From contig JAJYUP010000002.1 in NCBI GenBank assembly GCA_021792455.1, positions 19,040-83,039 on the forward strand: a stretch of 64,000 bases of DNA. Direction: 5' to 3'. This DNA comes from Actinomycetes bacterium (GTDB lineage Bacteria > Actinomycetota > Thermoleophilia > Solirubrobacterales > Solirubrobacteraceae). Shown here piece by piece: positions 29,056 to 39,400 of the stretch. Numbering within the stretch: the first letter of the stretch is position 1; the number at the start of each line of letters is the position of its first letter. The position numbers and the translations under genes were made by a program. The notes beneath the pieces are model-generated. The model made no database searches, was not told where the DNA came from, and saw nothing but the letters and a program-made list of their open reading frames with translations.

Positions 29056-29515
29056 GCGCATCCCAGCGTGCTGTGAAGCCTGACCGGGTTGCAGAACCCC
29101 TCGATGCACTCGAAGATCGCAGAGCGCAGCTCGGCCCTTGTGGCCCGGCCGCCCGGCGGCGCGTGGTGCAGCGGCCTCTCCCTCGGCAGGGTCGCGGAGA
29201 GCGTCTGCGCGACGGCGTTCGCACAACAGGTTCCGACCGCGCCCGTCGACCGGGCGATCCCGGCGTCGTGGCAGGCCTGGCCGAACCTCAGCCCGATGAG
29301 CTGCCCACCTTGGTCGGCGTGATGAATCGTCCCGGCGTCGGGCTTGCGGGCCGCCACCGCCATGCTGAGCGCGTCTGTGACGAGCTCCTGGCGCACCCAG
29401 CTGCGCAACGACTGCCGCGAGATCCCCAACGACTCGGCGAGGTCCGGGATCGAGCGCCGCTGACAAACCAGCCCTACCGCCTCACGCCGGAGATCCCCCG
29501 GATACGGCGGCTTCG
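29035..29515 (-). pseudogene. IS3-family transposase remnant: OrfA HTH fused to OrfB C-terminus with the middle deleted
   Basis: PYPGDLRREAVGLVCQRRSIPDLAESLGISRQSLRSWVRQ (OrfA HTH) runs directly into DAGTIHHADQGGQLIGLRFGQACHDAGIARSTGAVG...RAELRSAIFECIEGFCNPVRLHSTLG (OrfB rve end). Confidence 0.85.
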
Positions 29516-29856
29516 ATGTCAGTTCTCCAGTCCATCGCTGGTTGGATGCGGTCGTGCACGCCGCCGAGCTGCGCGCGCTCCTCGCTGCTTGGCGCGATCT
29601 GGGCGGCGCACAGAGCGTACACGCCGGTGACCTTGACGTGGCTGAGGCGGACGCGCACGGTCGCCTCCTGTGGTTCGCGCAGCGCACGCTCGGCCAGCCA
29701 TGCGGCGGCGCTCTCGCCAGCGGCGCTCGGGACTAGACGAAAGGCACCGATCGCAGTGACGAGCTCCGGAAGTGCATCGATGGCTTGCCGATCGACGCGC
29801 AGATAGGCTCGTGCGCGATCGAGAACCTCGCGTGACAGCGGCTCGGGTGAGCTCAT
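29482..29856 (-). CDS. Hypothetical protein, possibly truncated at its C-terminus by the IS3 remnant
   Basis: MSSPEPLSREVLDRARAYLRVDRQAIDALPELVTAIGAFRLVPS...; C-terminus runs into IS remnant sequence. Confidence 0.4.
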   Translation of the reverse strand: MSSPEPLSREVLDRARAYLRVDRQAIDALPELVTAIGAFRLVPSAAGESAAAWLAERALREPQEATVRVRLSHVKVTGVYALCAAQIAPSSEERAQLGGVHDRIQPAMDWRTDIEAAVSGGSPA

Positions 29857-30001
29857 GGCGGCACAGAGCGTACCCGCTGCCCCGCGTCGCGACGGTGGGG
29901 CTGAACGCTCAGCGGCTCCGTCCGCACCACCACGGGGTTTGCACAACGTACGGCCCTGTCCAAGCGCAAGCAGCCCGTGGACCGCTAGGCTCGCTCCCCA
30001 A

Positions 30002-31096
30002 ATGCACGCCGGAGAGAGCACTCCATCGAGGACGCGGTCGCTGCCGAGCCCTGGAGCGCGCCGGGCGAGCGTCATCGGTGCAGGCTCGTTTGGCACAGCG
30101 CTCGCGGTGCTTCTCGCAAGGGCAGGACTGCGGACGACACTGCAGCCGAGAACGGCAGAGCAGAGCGCAGCGCTCACTGCACAGCAGCAGAACGCCGTCT
30201 ACCTTCCTGGAGTCGAGCTGCCTCCGCAGTTGCGGATAGAGCCTGCGTCGGAGGGCCTCGTCAGAGCGGACTACGTGTTCCTCGCCGTGCCATCGAAGGA
30301 GATCGCGTCCGTTGTCGATCTGCTCAGACGTGGTCCGCTCAGCGGCAGGAGCGCAGTCGTGTCGGTCGCGAAGGGACTCGTCCCCCCGCATGGCGATCCG
30401 CCGAGCACGGTTCTTCGCAACGCACTCAGCGGACGGGCCGTCGCCTGCATCGGCGGACCCGCCCACGCGCAGGAGATGGTCCACTCTGGCGCGGGCCTGG
30501 TCGTCGCCTCGGAGCAGGAGGAGCTCGCCAGAGAGCTTGCCCAGGTGTTCACGAGAGCAGGCGTTGTGTGCGAGGTCTCGAACGACCCGATCGGCGTCGA
30601 GCTCGCTGGCGCTGCGAAGAACGCGGCCGCGCTTGCGACTGGGGCAACGGAAGCGCAGGGACCGAACGCGGCGGGAGCGGCCGCGGGCCACATCTTCGCG
30701 GAGGTGTGGCGCTACGCTGAGCGCCTTGGAGCGCGCCCAGAGTCGATGATAGGGCTCGCAGGAACGGGCGACCTCGTCGCGACGGCGCTCGCGCGCGAGA
30801 GCCGCAACCGGCGCGCAGGCGAGCTGCTCTCTGAAGGGGTACCGGCAGCAGAGATCCCTCAGAGGATCGGCCAAGCGGTTGAGGCGCTCGAGTCCGTCCC
30901 GCTGCTCGCGAGCACCCTCGCGCGGGTCGGCATCGCCGCGCCCGTCACAACAGCGCTTGGCGCACTGATATCGGGCGAGATGCCGCTTCCTGAGTGGGTC
31001 GCCCTCGTCCGTGCGACCGTCCCGCCGCCCGCGCGTTGGCGCCGGCCTCAGCGTGGATGGCTGCGCCGCCTGCTCGCTTGGCTTTACCGCAGGTGA
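30002..31096 (+). CDS. gpsA: NAD(P)-dependent glycerol-3-phosphate dehydrogenase
   Basis: ASVIGAGSFGTALAVLLARAG; VFLAVPSKEI; GVELAGAAKNAAALATGATEAQ; GLAGTGDLVATALARESRNRRAGELL. Confidence 0.93.
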   Translation: MHAGESTPSRTRSLPSPGARRASVIGAGSFGTALAVLLARAGLRTTLQPRTAEQSAALTAQQQNAVYLPGVELPPQLRIEPASEGLVRADYVFLAVPSKEIASVVDLLRRGPLSGRSAVVSVAKGLVPPHGDPPSTVLRNALSGRAVACIGGPAHAQEMVHSGAGLVVASEQEELARELAQVFTRAGVVCEVSNDPIGVELAGAAKNAAALATGATEAQGPNAAGAAAGHIFAEVWRYAERLGARPESMIGLAGTGDLVATALARESRNRRAGELLSEGVPAAEIPQRIGQAVEALESVPLLASTLARVGIAAPVTTALGALISGEMPLPEWVALVRATVPPPARWRRPQRGWLRRLLAWLYRR

Positions 31097-31127
31097 GTGC
31101 GGCAGCAGCGGCATCGGGGCGCGGTGC

Positions 31128-31451
31128 TCAGCCCACAGCCTGAGCCCTGTGCTCAGCCGCCCAGCGCACGATAGCCCCTGACCCCGTTATCACCTCGCCG
31201 CCGTCGAGCAGGAGGATCGGGACTGAGCGCTGGCCGCTCAGACGCTCGACCTCAGCGCGGTCCTCCGCCCGCGTCGGCCAGGTCCAGGGCTTTGCGCGAC
31301 CTCCCTTCACCGTCTTCATCTCATAGCTGCAGCCCGCCTCATCGAGCGCCTTCGCCGCCCGCCCGCAAGGATGCGCAAGCTGGTTGAGAGGCCCAGGCAG
31401 ACTGCCGAACGACTTGCCATGACTGCACACGTAGAGAATCATGTGCTTCAT
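31128..31451 (-). CDS. Glutaredoxin/GST N-terminal domain-like small protein
   Basis: MILYVCSHGKSFGSLPGPLNQLAHPCGRAAKALDEAGCSYEMKTV...RSVPILLLDGGEVITGSGAIVRWAAEH. Confidence 0.7.
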   Translation of the reverse strand: MKHMILYVCSHGKSFGSLPGPLNQLAHPCGRAAKALDEAGCSYEMKTVKGGRAKPWTWPTRAEDRAEVERLSGQRSVPILLLDGGEVITGSGAIVRWAAEHRAQAVG

Positions 31452-31465
31452 GTTACATGATTCTC
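31434..31465. promoter_or_regulatory. Perfect 11-bp inverted repeat GAGAATCATGT-N10-ACATGATTCTC overlapping the start of the glutaredoxin-like gene
   Basis: Arms 31434-31444 and 31455-31465, exact reverse complements. Confidence 0.6.
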
Positions 31466-31539
31466 CTCGGGCTGCAGCTTTACCACGCTCACGCCCAAGA
31501 CGCTTGGCACTCGCCTCCACGCTCAGGCGCTCGCTCTTC

Positions 31540-31623
31540 ACCGCCGCATCGATCGGCCGCACCGCCCCATCGATCGGCCACACCGCGCTCTCGACCAGTC
31601 GGACACTGCCACCGCTATCGTTG
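31540..31623. repeat. 21-bp imperfect tandem units (ACCGCCsCATCGATCGGCCrC) between the glutaredoxin-like gene and the helicase
   Basis: accgccgcatcgatcggccgc / accgccccatcgatcggccac / accgcgctctcgaccagtcgg. Confidence 0.75.
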
Positions 31624-31628
31624 CACCG

Positions 31629-34109
31629 ATGAGCTCGCGCTCTCAGCGCAGCCGCGAGGATCGAGGCGCGCAGCCAACCGCGCGACGCGTTCTCAGCGAG
31701 CCCAAGTCGTCGGCCTCTACCTCCATGAGCTCGCGGCGAGCGTTCCGCCCGCCGTCCCACTTGGCTGAAGGGGACAGTATGCCGGGCGCTCACGCGCCTC
31801 GCCTGCCATGGGATCAGCTGCTTCGCCTCGCCCGCAGTGACGGCCGCCTCGTCGCGGACTCCTTCACACCACCGATCCCGCCAACGCTCGAGGAGATTCC
31901 GAGCGACCTGCACAGCAGTGTGCTGCAGGGACTGCGAAGCCTCGGGGTGAGTCATCTCTACAGCCATCAAGCTGAGGCGCTTCAGGCTGTCTTCCACTCC
32001 CCAATCATCGTCACGACCTCCACTGCCTCCGGGAAGTCGCTCTGCTTCAACCTGCCCACCCTCGAGGTGCTCTGCAGGGACCCGAAGGCGCGAGCACTCT
32101 ACATCTATCCAACCAAGGCCCTCGCCCAGGACCAGGCGCGCGCGCTCCAGGCCTTTGCGCTTCAGCATCGGATCAGGCCTGCGATCTACGACGGCGACAC
32201 GCCGAAGCAGGCGAGAGCCGAGATCAGACGCTCCTCCAACGTCGTCATCACCAACCCAGACATGCTTCATCTCGGCATCCTGCCGAACCATCAGTCCTGG
32301 GCGCAGCTGTTCAGCAATCTCGCGCTCGTCGTCGTCGATGAGGCGCACGTCTACAGAGGAGTGTTCGGATCGCATGTCGCGAATCTGCTCAGACGTCTCA
32401 GGAGGGTCGCAAGCGCATATCGCACCTCTCCTCGCTTCATCCTCACCTCTGCGACGATCGCAAACCCGATCCAGCTCGCGCAAAGGCTCACTGGACTTGA
32501 CGATTTCACGCTCATAGACGTGGACGGCGCGCCTTCTCCTGCACGCCAGATCGCCGTCTGGAACCCTCCGATCATCGATCGCAGGCTTGGCAGCAGAGCC
32601 TCTGCGATCGGCGAGGCGGCGCAGATCATCGAGACGCTCGTCAGCGAAGGGGCGAGGGTCATCTGCTTCGTACGCTCACGCAAGGCTGTTGAGCTCCTCA
32701 CGCGGCTGGTCAGGGATCGCCTGCTCTCGAGCGATCCCCACCTCTCCCAACTCGTCGTTCCCTACAGAGCCGGTTATACGCCACAGCAGCGGCGGGAGCT
32801 CGAGCGCCGTCTCGTTGTCGGGGAGGTCAGGGCAGTCATCTCCACCGACGCGCTCGAGCTTGGGATCGACATTGGGCAGCTCGACGCCGCGCTCGTCGTC
32901 ACCTTCCCTGGAACCATCGCCTCGCTGCGCCAGATGTGGGGACGCGCCGGGCGTCGCAGCACTGGGCTTTCGCTCTACATAGCTGGCGAGGATGCACTCG
33001 ACCAGTTCTTCGCAAGGCATCCCCACCAGTTCCTGGAGCGGCCTGTCGAGTCCGTCATCCTCAACCACCTGAGCGCCCAGGTGCATCTTCCCCACCTGCT
33101 CTGCGCCGCTCATGAGGCGCCGTTGAGCGCGGAGGATGAGCGGTTCTTTGGGCCAGACCTGCACAGCTGTGCCGAGGCTCTCGTCTCTGCGGGGAAGCTG
33201 CGGGGCAGAGACCAGCACCCCCGAACGCCAGGGCAGCTGCAAGCGCGCTCCTACGTTCCTGTGCGCCCTGGAGAGTACCCGGCCGCCTCGATCTCGCTCA
33301 GGTCCGCGTCTGCAGGCAGCTTCGACATCGTCCAGCTTCACTCTGGCGAGCTGCTTGGCAGCACTGAGGAGGAGCGGGCGTTCGCAACGGTGCACGAAGG
33401 TGCGATCTACATGCACCTCGGCAGGCAGTATCAGGTCGTTGCGCTCGACCTGCAGCGCAGGCGCGCGCTCGTTGCGCCATTCGACGGAGACTGGTACACG
33501 CAGCCGAAGATTCAGACCGAGATGGTCATAGAGAGGCTGCATCAGGGCCGCAGCGCGCTTGCCGTACAGCTCTGCTTCGGGGAGGTGTGTGTCACGCAGA
33601 CGGTGACAGCGTACGCGCGCAAGCGCATCGCAGACCACTCTCAACTCGACCTGAACACACTTGCGCTGCCGCAGAGCAGCTTTCAGACCCAGGCGGTTTG
33701 GTTCCAGCTCGAGGTGGCTTTGGCGGAGATCCCGCTGCAGGCGATGCTCTCAGCGCTGCACGCGACAGAGCACGCTCAGATCGCGGTGCTGCCGCTGCTC
33801 GCGATGTGCGACCGCTGGGACATTGGAGGCCTCTCGACGAACCTGCACCCCCAGACCTCCTCGCCGACGATCTTCATCTACGACGGCTACCCAGGTGGGA
33901 TTGGCATCGCTGAGGTCGCCTTCGCCCGCTTCGAGGAGCTCTGCGCCAACGCGCTGAGGCTGATCGCAGAGTGCCCCTGCGAGCAGGGGTGCCCATCCTG
34001 CGTGCAGTCACCGAAGTGCGGGAACCTCAACGAGCCACTCTCAAAGCATGGAGCGCAGATGCTGCTCGAATCCATGTGTGGTGGGGGGACGCCGCTTGGC
34101 TGCACGTGA
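31629..34109 (+). CDS. mrfA: DEAD/DEAH-box helicase, MrfA/YprA family, with C-terminal DUF1998-type Zn-binding domain
   Basis: SHLYSHQAEALQAVF; TTSTASGKSLCFNLP; VVDEAHVYRGVFGSHV; ILTSATIANP; CPCEQGCPSCVQSPKCGNLNEPLSK; true start may be downstream (e.g. MPGAHAPRLPWDQLL). Confidence 0.92.
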   Translation: MSSRSQRSREDRGAQPTARRVLSEPKSSASTSMSSRRAFRPPSHLAEGDSMPGAHAPRLPWDQLLRLARSDGRLVADSFTPPIPPTLEEIPSDLHSSVLQGLRSLGVSHLYSHQAEALQAVFHSPIIVTTSTASGKSLCFNLPTLEVLCRDPKARALYIYPTKALAQDQARALQAFALQHRIRPAIYDGDTPKQARAEIRRSSNVVITNPDMLHLGILPNHQSWAQLFSNLALVVVDEAHVYRGVFGSHVANLLRRLRRVASAYRTSPRFILTSATIANPIQLAQRLTGLDDFTLIDVDGAPSPARQIAVWNPPIIDRRLGSRASAIGEAAQIIETLVSEGARVICFVRSRKAVELLTRLVRDRLLSSDPHLSQLVVPYRAGYTPQQRRELERRLVVGEVRAVISTDALELGIDIGQLDAALVVTFPGTIASLRQMWGRAGRRSTGLSLYIAGEDALDQFFARHPHQFLERPVESVILNHLSAQVHLPHLLCAAHEAPLSAEDERFFGPDLHSCAEALVSAGKLRGRDQHPRTPGQLQARSYVPVRPGEYPAASISLRSASAGSFDIVQLHSGELLGSTEEERAFATVHEGAIYMHLGRQYQVVALDLQRRRALVAPFDGDWYTQPKIQTEMVIERLHQGRSALAVQLCFGEVCVTQTVTAYARKRIADHSQLDLNTLALPQSSFQTQAVWFQLEVALAEIPLQAMLSALHATEHAQIAVLPLLAMCDRWDIGGLSTNLHPQTSSPTIFIYDGYPGGIGIAEVAFARFEELCANALRLIAECPCEQGCPSCVQSPKCGNLNEPLSKHGAQMLLESMCGGGTPLGCT

Positions 34110-34142
34110 CGTGAGGTCGTGCAGCCTGCGGCGCAAGCGGCC

Positions 34143-35486
34143 TCAGCCAGCCGCTGCAAGCTGACGAGCTTTGTTGCCCATCGCAATCCTCTGAAGATCG
34201 ATCGTCTCGTCGTAGAGGTTCGCGTCGACCCCCTCCTCTAGGGCAACCTCGCGCAGCGGACGGCCTGACTCCGTCGCCTTCTTCACGATCGCGCTCGCCC
34301 TGTCGTAGCCGATCGCGCGGTTGAGGGCGGTCGCGACCGCGAGCGTCGCACCTGCAGAGGCTGCACAACCCTGCCTGTTCGCCTTCAGGCCGTCGATGCA
34401 CTTCTCCGCGAACGCAACCGACGCCGCGCTCAGCAGCCGCAGCGACTGGATGAGGTTCCTTGCGATCAGCGGGATGCGCACGTTCAGCTCGAACTGGCCC
34501 TGCATCCCGCCGATCGTGATCGCCGCGTCGTTACCGATGACCTGGGCGCACACCTGGAGCACGACCTCTGGGATCACGGGGTTCACCTTGCCGGGCATGA
34601 TCGAAGAGCCCTTCTGGAGCTCAGGCAGGATCAGCTCGCCGATGCCTGCGCGCGGGCCGGAGCCCATCAAGGCGATGTCCTGGGCGATCTTCGTCAGCGA
34701 CACCGCGCACACCTTCAACGCACCTGAGAGCTCGACGAGGGCGTCCCTGCTCGCCTGCGCCTCGAATCGGTTCACAGGCGCGGCGATCTGGCGCAGCCCC
34801 GTCTCCCTCTTCAGGCGCAGACGGACCTTCTCGGCGAACTTCGGGTGCGCGTTCAGCCCCGTACCGGTCGCCGTCCCGCCGAGCGGGATTTCACCGACGC
34901 GCGGCAGCGCAGCCTTCACGCGCTCCCCGGCGAGCGCGACCTGCGCGGCATACCCGCTGAACTCCTGACCGAGGGTGACGGGGACCGCGTCCATCAAGTG
35001 GGTGCGGCCTGACTTCACGATCCCGTCGAAGCTCCTGCTCTTGCGGGCAAGCGAGCGCTCGAGCTTTCTCAGCGACGGCAGCAGCTGCCTGCTTGCGAGC
35101 TCGAGCGCGGCGAGGTGCACAGCAGATGGGAAGACGTCGTTGGATGACTGGCCCATGTTCACATCGTCGTTCGGATGCACGCCCTCGCCAGCGAGCGCCG
35201 CGATCACCTCGTTCGCGTTCATGTTCGTCGAGGTGCCAGAGCCCGTCTGGAAGACATCGATTGGGAACTGGTCGTCGTGCCTGCCGGCGAGGATCTGGCC
35301 TGCGGCCTTCTCGATCCGCGCGGCCTTTCGCTTCTCGAGCAGGCCGAGCTCGCTGTTCACGGCAGCGGCCGCACCCTTCAGTCGCGCAAGCCAATGAACG
35401 ACCTCCATCGGAACCTGCTCGCCTGAGATCGGGAAGTTCTCGACTGCCTTCGTCGTCTCTGCACCCCAGAGCTGCTGGTCTGTCAT
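34143..35486 (-). CDS. fumC: Class II fumarate hydratase
   Basis: DVFQTGSGTSTNMNANEVIA; DDVNMGQSSNDVFPSA; SGRTHLMDAVPVTLGQEFSGY; GSSIMPGKVNPVIPE. Confidence 0.9.
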   Translation of the reverse strand: MTDQQLWGAETTKAVENFPISGEQVPMEVVHWLARLKGAAAAVNSELGLLEKRKAARIEKAAGQILAGRHDDQFPIDVFQTGSGTSTNMNANEVIAALAGEGVHPNDDVNMGQSSNDVFPSAVHLAALELASRQLLPSLRKLERSLARKSRSFDGIVKSGRTHLMDAVPVTLGQEFSGYAAQVALAGERVKAALPRVGEIPLGGTATGTGLNAHPKFAEKVRLRLKRETGLRQIAAPVNRFEAQASRDALVELSGALKVCAVSLTKIAQDIALMGSGPRAGIGELILPELQKGSSIMPGKVNPVIPEVVLQVCAQVIGNDAAITIGGMQGQFELNVRIPLIARNLIQSLRLLSAASVAFAEKCIDGLKANRQGCAASAGATLAVATALNRAIGYDRASAIVKKATESGRPLREVALEEGVDANLYDETIDLQRIAMGNKARQLAAAG

Positions 35487-35521
35487 CGAATCTCCTTGTC
35501 GCGGTCTTCAGGCACCGCACG

Positions 35522-36412
35522 TTATCCACAGAACGCGGAGATCTCCCTCGCGAAGCCGATCGGGTCGTCGTAGGCCATGAGAAACCCACTGCCCTGCAGG
35601 ATTCTGAGCTGACCGTTTGGCAGCAAATCGAGGGCTTCTTCTGCGATCGACAGCGGATGCATCCTGTCCCTGTCCGCCCAGAGGAGCAGCACAGGCATCG
35701 TCAGCTGCGGGTACAAGCTGAGAAGGTCTGGTCTTGGCCCTGAGGGCCAGCGGCGCGCGCACTTCGACCAGGAGCGGGCGAGATTGGCGTTGCCTGGCAC
35801 ATCTGCGAACGCCTGGCGCATCAGATCTGCTGCTGCACGCTCCCCAGAGGCGGACAGCCTCATACCCCGCTCAGGGCTGAACAGGAGCTTTGCGGCGTGC
35901 GTCAGCAGTCGGTCGAGCCCTGGCATCGCCCCCGCTCCAGCGCACAGCCGCCATGCGGCACGCAGTCTGGGATGCTGAGGGCGCCGGTGCATAGAGCTCG
36001 GCATCAACACGAGCTTCGACGGCCTGAGCGCGCCGATCTCGATCGCGCGCAGCAGGATGAGAACGGCTGCGCCATGACCACCGATGATCGGCCTCGGTCC
36101 AAGCACGTCAGCGGCGAAGCCGCCGATCACCTCCGCAAACCAGTCCAGGGTGTAGGGGTGCCTTGGACGATCCTCTGAGTCGCCGTGGAGAGGCATGTCT
36201 GGGAGCACGACCCTGAACCGCTCAGCAAGCTGGGATGCCGAAGGAGCGAACTCCTGGTGTGAGAGCAGCCCAGAGTGCAGGAGTCCGATCGGCTGGCCAG
36301 CCCCGAGCTCCCAGTAGGCGACTCTCGCTCCGTCGCTGTGGTGGTACAGGCGCAGCCTCACAGAGCGAATCGTAAGCCTGCGTTCAGGCGGCCGCGGACT
36401 GAGGGCCCGCAT
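35522..36412 (-). CDS. Alpha/beta hydrolase
   Basis: GAGQPIGLLHSGLLSHQEFAPSASQLAERFRVVLPDMPLHGDSEDRPRHPYTL; PVLLLWADRDRMHPL. Confidence 0.8.
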   Translation of the reverse strand: MRALSPRPPERRLTIRSVRLRLYHHSDGARVAYWELGAGQPIGLLHSGLLSHQEFAPSASQLAERFRVVLPDMPLHGDSEDRPRHPYTLDWFAEVIGGFAADVLGPRPIIGGHGAAVLILLRAIEIGALRPSKLVLMPSSMHRRPQHPRLRAAWRLCAGAGAMPGLDRLLTHAAKLLFSPERGMRLSASGERAAADLMRQAFADVPGNANLARSWSKCARRWPSGPRPDLLSLYPQLTMPVLLLWADRDRMHPLSIAEEALDLLPNGQLRILQGSGFLMAYDDPIGFAREISAFCG

Positions 36413-36476
36413 CTCGGGGCGAAGCGCCGCGCCGCAGGCCTCGACAGCCCTCAGGAGTCTGACCGCTCGAGGGCCC

Positions 36477-39400
36477 TCAGGCTGTCACTGACCGCAGCGC
36501 GATGAGAAGCGGCAGGCCATCGATGCTCGCCTCCTCCGCGTGCTCGCGCCCGCCCTCTTTGCGGGAGTCGGGTTGCGGGTCAGCTCGTTCAGGCTCGCGC
36601 GCCCCGTCGCTCGCGAGCGTGAGGTCAGCGCTGCTCAGCTCGAGCTCAACTGCGAGCGTCTCGCCGCATAGGTAGTGCTCGTGCTCAGCGGCGCTTTCGA
36701 TCAGCTCCTGCCCGCCGCTGAGAGTGAGCACGATTCGGTCCTCCACTGCGAGGCCCGCGTTCCTCCTCGCTCCCTGAACCGCGTGGACGATCTCTCTCGC
36801 CAAACCCTCTCTGCGCAGGTCCTCGTCGATCCTCAGCTCGAGCGCGACCGCGTGAGCGCCTTCACGCTCGACGGAGTAGCCCTCTGGAGCGATCATCGTC
36901 AGGACCACGTCCTCTGAGGTGAGGGCGTGCTCCCTGCCTCCGACTGAAATTCCGATTCGTCCGCGATCCTCGCCTGAGAGGAGGGCCTTCGCGACCTCGT
37001 CGGCGTCGAGCGCAGCGATCGCCTCCGCGACGAGGGGCATCTCTCTGCCGAAGATCGGCCCAAGGCGCCGGTAGTTCGCCTTGAGCTCGTAGCGGCTCAG
37101 CTCGCCAGCCGCATCGACGAACCTCACCTGCCGCACATTCAGCTCCTCGCGCACGATCTCCACGAGCCGCTCGATCGCCGCCCGCTCGCGGCCATCGGCG
37201 ACGACAACGGCCTCTGACAGCGGCTGGCGCACCTTCACCTTCGCCTTCGCTCTCGCGGCAAGTCCGAGCTTCACCGTCTGCCTCGCGGTCGCCATCGCGC
37301 GCTCGAGCTCGAGGTCACGGCCGCCGAGCTCACTCCCCGTTGGGAAGTCACAGAGGTGCACGCTGTCGAGCGTCCCATCGAGGTTGTCGTAGATCTCATC
37401 GGCGACAAACGGGCAGAATGGAGCGAGCAGCCTGCAGACGACGATCAGGCACTGCCTCAGCGTGCGGAAGGCAGCCGCATCGCCGTCCCAGAACCGGCGC
37501 CTCGAGCGGCGGACGTACCAGTTCGAGAGATCGTCGACGAGCTCCGCGACTGCCCTGCCGGCGGCCGTCGCATCGTAGTCGTCGAGCCGATCGGTGACGA
37601 GCTCGACCGTCGCGGAGGTGCGGGAGAGCGCCCAGCGGTCGAGGTCGCTCATCTCACCCGCCGACCCTTCCGCCAGCGACCGCTCGTTCGCGTGCGCGTA
37701 GAGGACGTAGAAGCAGTAGGTCGACCACAGCTGCTTGAGGAACCGGCGCACACCCTCAGCGATCGCCTCCTCAGAGAATCGATAACCATCCCATGGCTGC
37801 TTCGAGGTGAAGAAGTACCAGCGGAACGCATCCGCCCCCCAGGTGTCGATCACCTGCCACGGCTCGACGGCGTTGCCGCGGCTCTTGCTCATCTTCTGGC
37901 CTTCGGCGTCGAGTATGAGGCCGAGGCAGAGCACGTCTCGATAAGGCGCCTGATCGAACAGCAGCGTCGAGATCGCAAGCAGCGAGTAGAACCAGCCCCT
38001 CGTCTGATCGAGGGCCTCGCAGATGAAGTCGGCTGGAAAGTGCTCTCGGAAGCTCTGATCGTTCTCTGCGGGCCAGTGATGCTGAGCGAAGGGCATCGCC
38101 CCAGAGTCGAACCAGACATCGATCACCTCAGGCACGCGGCGCATCGGCTCACCGCATCGCACGCCGACCCCTTTGCCTGCCGGGAGCTCACGGCCGTGGT
38201 AGAGGCTCAGGCCGGTTTCGTCCTCGCAGGGGAACTCGATCTCATCGACGTACGGGCGGTGGTGGTCCTCTAGCCTCCTGCCAGAGAGACGCTCGAGCTC
38301 CGCAAAGGACCCGATCACCTTCGTGTGGCCGTATCGGCAGCGCCACACCGGCAGGGGCGTGCCCCAGTAGCGCTCCCTGGAGAGCGCCCAATCGACGTTG
38401 CCCTTCAGCCACTCGCCGAAGCGCCCGTGCTTTATGTGGGGCGGGTGCCAGCTCACGCTCTCGTTCGCGCGCAGCAGGCTCTCGCGCACCGCCGTCGTGC
38501 GGATGTACCAGGAGAGCCTCTGGTAGTAGATGAGAGGCGTGCCGCAGCGCCAGCAGTGTGGGTAGGAGTGCTCATACTCCTCCCGCCTGAACAGGAGGCC
38601 GTTCTGCCTCAGGTCTTCGATCAGCTCCTCGTTCAGCTGCGGGTCCTTCACGAAGCGCCCCTCATAGGAGCGCCTCCCATCGATGCTTCGGACGAGATGG
38701 CCATATGTCCCGTCGGAACGCACGGGATTGAAGACGCTGTGCGGGTTCTCCTCGTCCACAAGCCCTGCGGCGATCGCCGCCCTCATGTCGTCCTCGCCGA
38801 AGGCGGGGGCTATGTGCACGAGGCCTGTCCCGTCCTCTGTCGTCACGAAGTCCCCGGCGATGATCGGAGCGCCCCCGTCCAGCTGTCCCGTTGAGAAGAT
38901 CGGCGCCTTGTAGAACCTGCCGAGAAGCTTCGACCCAGGGAACCTCTCCACCACCTCGACCCCCTCGCCGAGAACCTTCTCTGCGAGGGCGGCCGCAACG
39001 ATCAGGATCTCCCCGCTCACGCGCACCTTTGCGTACTCGATGTCGGGACCGACGGCGACGGCGAGGTTGCCGGGCAGCGTCCATGGCGTCGTCGTCCAGA
39101 TCAGGAGGCTCTCCTCCCCGTACGTCAGCGTCAGCTTCACGTAGACGCTTGGGTCGCTCACCTCCTCGTAGCCGAGCGCGACCTCATGGGAGGAGAGGGT
39201 CGTGCCGCAGCGTGGACAGTAGGGCACGACCTTGTGGCCCTCGTAGAGCAGGTTCTTCTGCGCGATCTGCGAGACCGCCCACCAGACCGACTCGATGTAG
39301 CTCTCGTCGAGCGTCCTGTAAGCGTGCTCGAGATCGATCCAGAACCCGATCCGTTCGGTGAGGCGATCCCACTCCTGCAGGTGGGCGAACACCGACTCGC

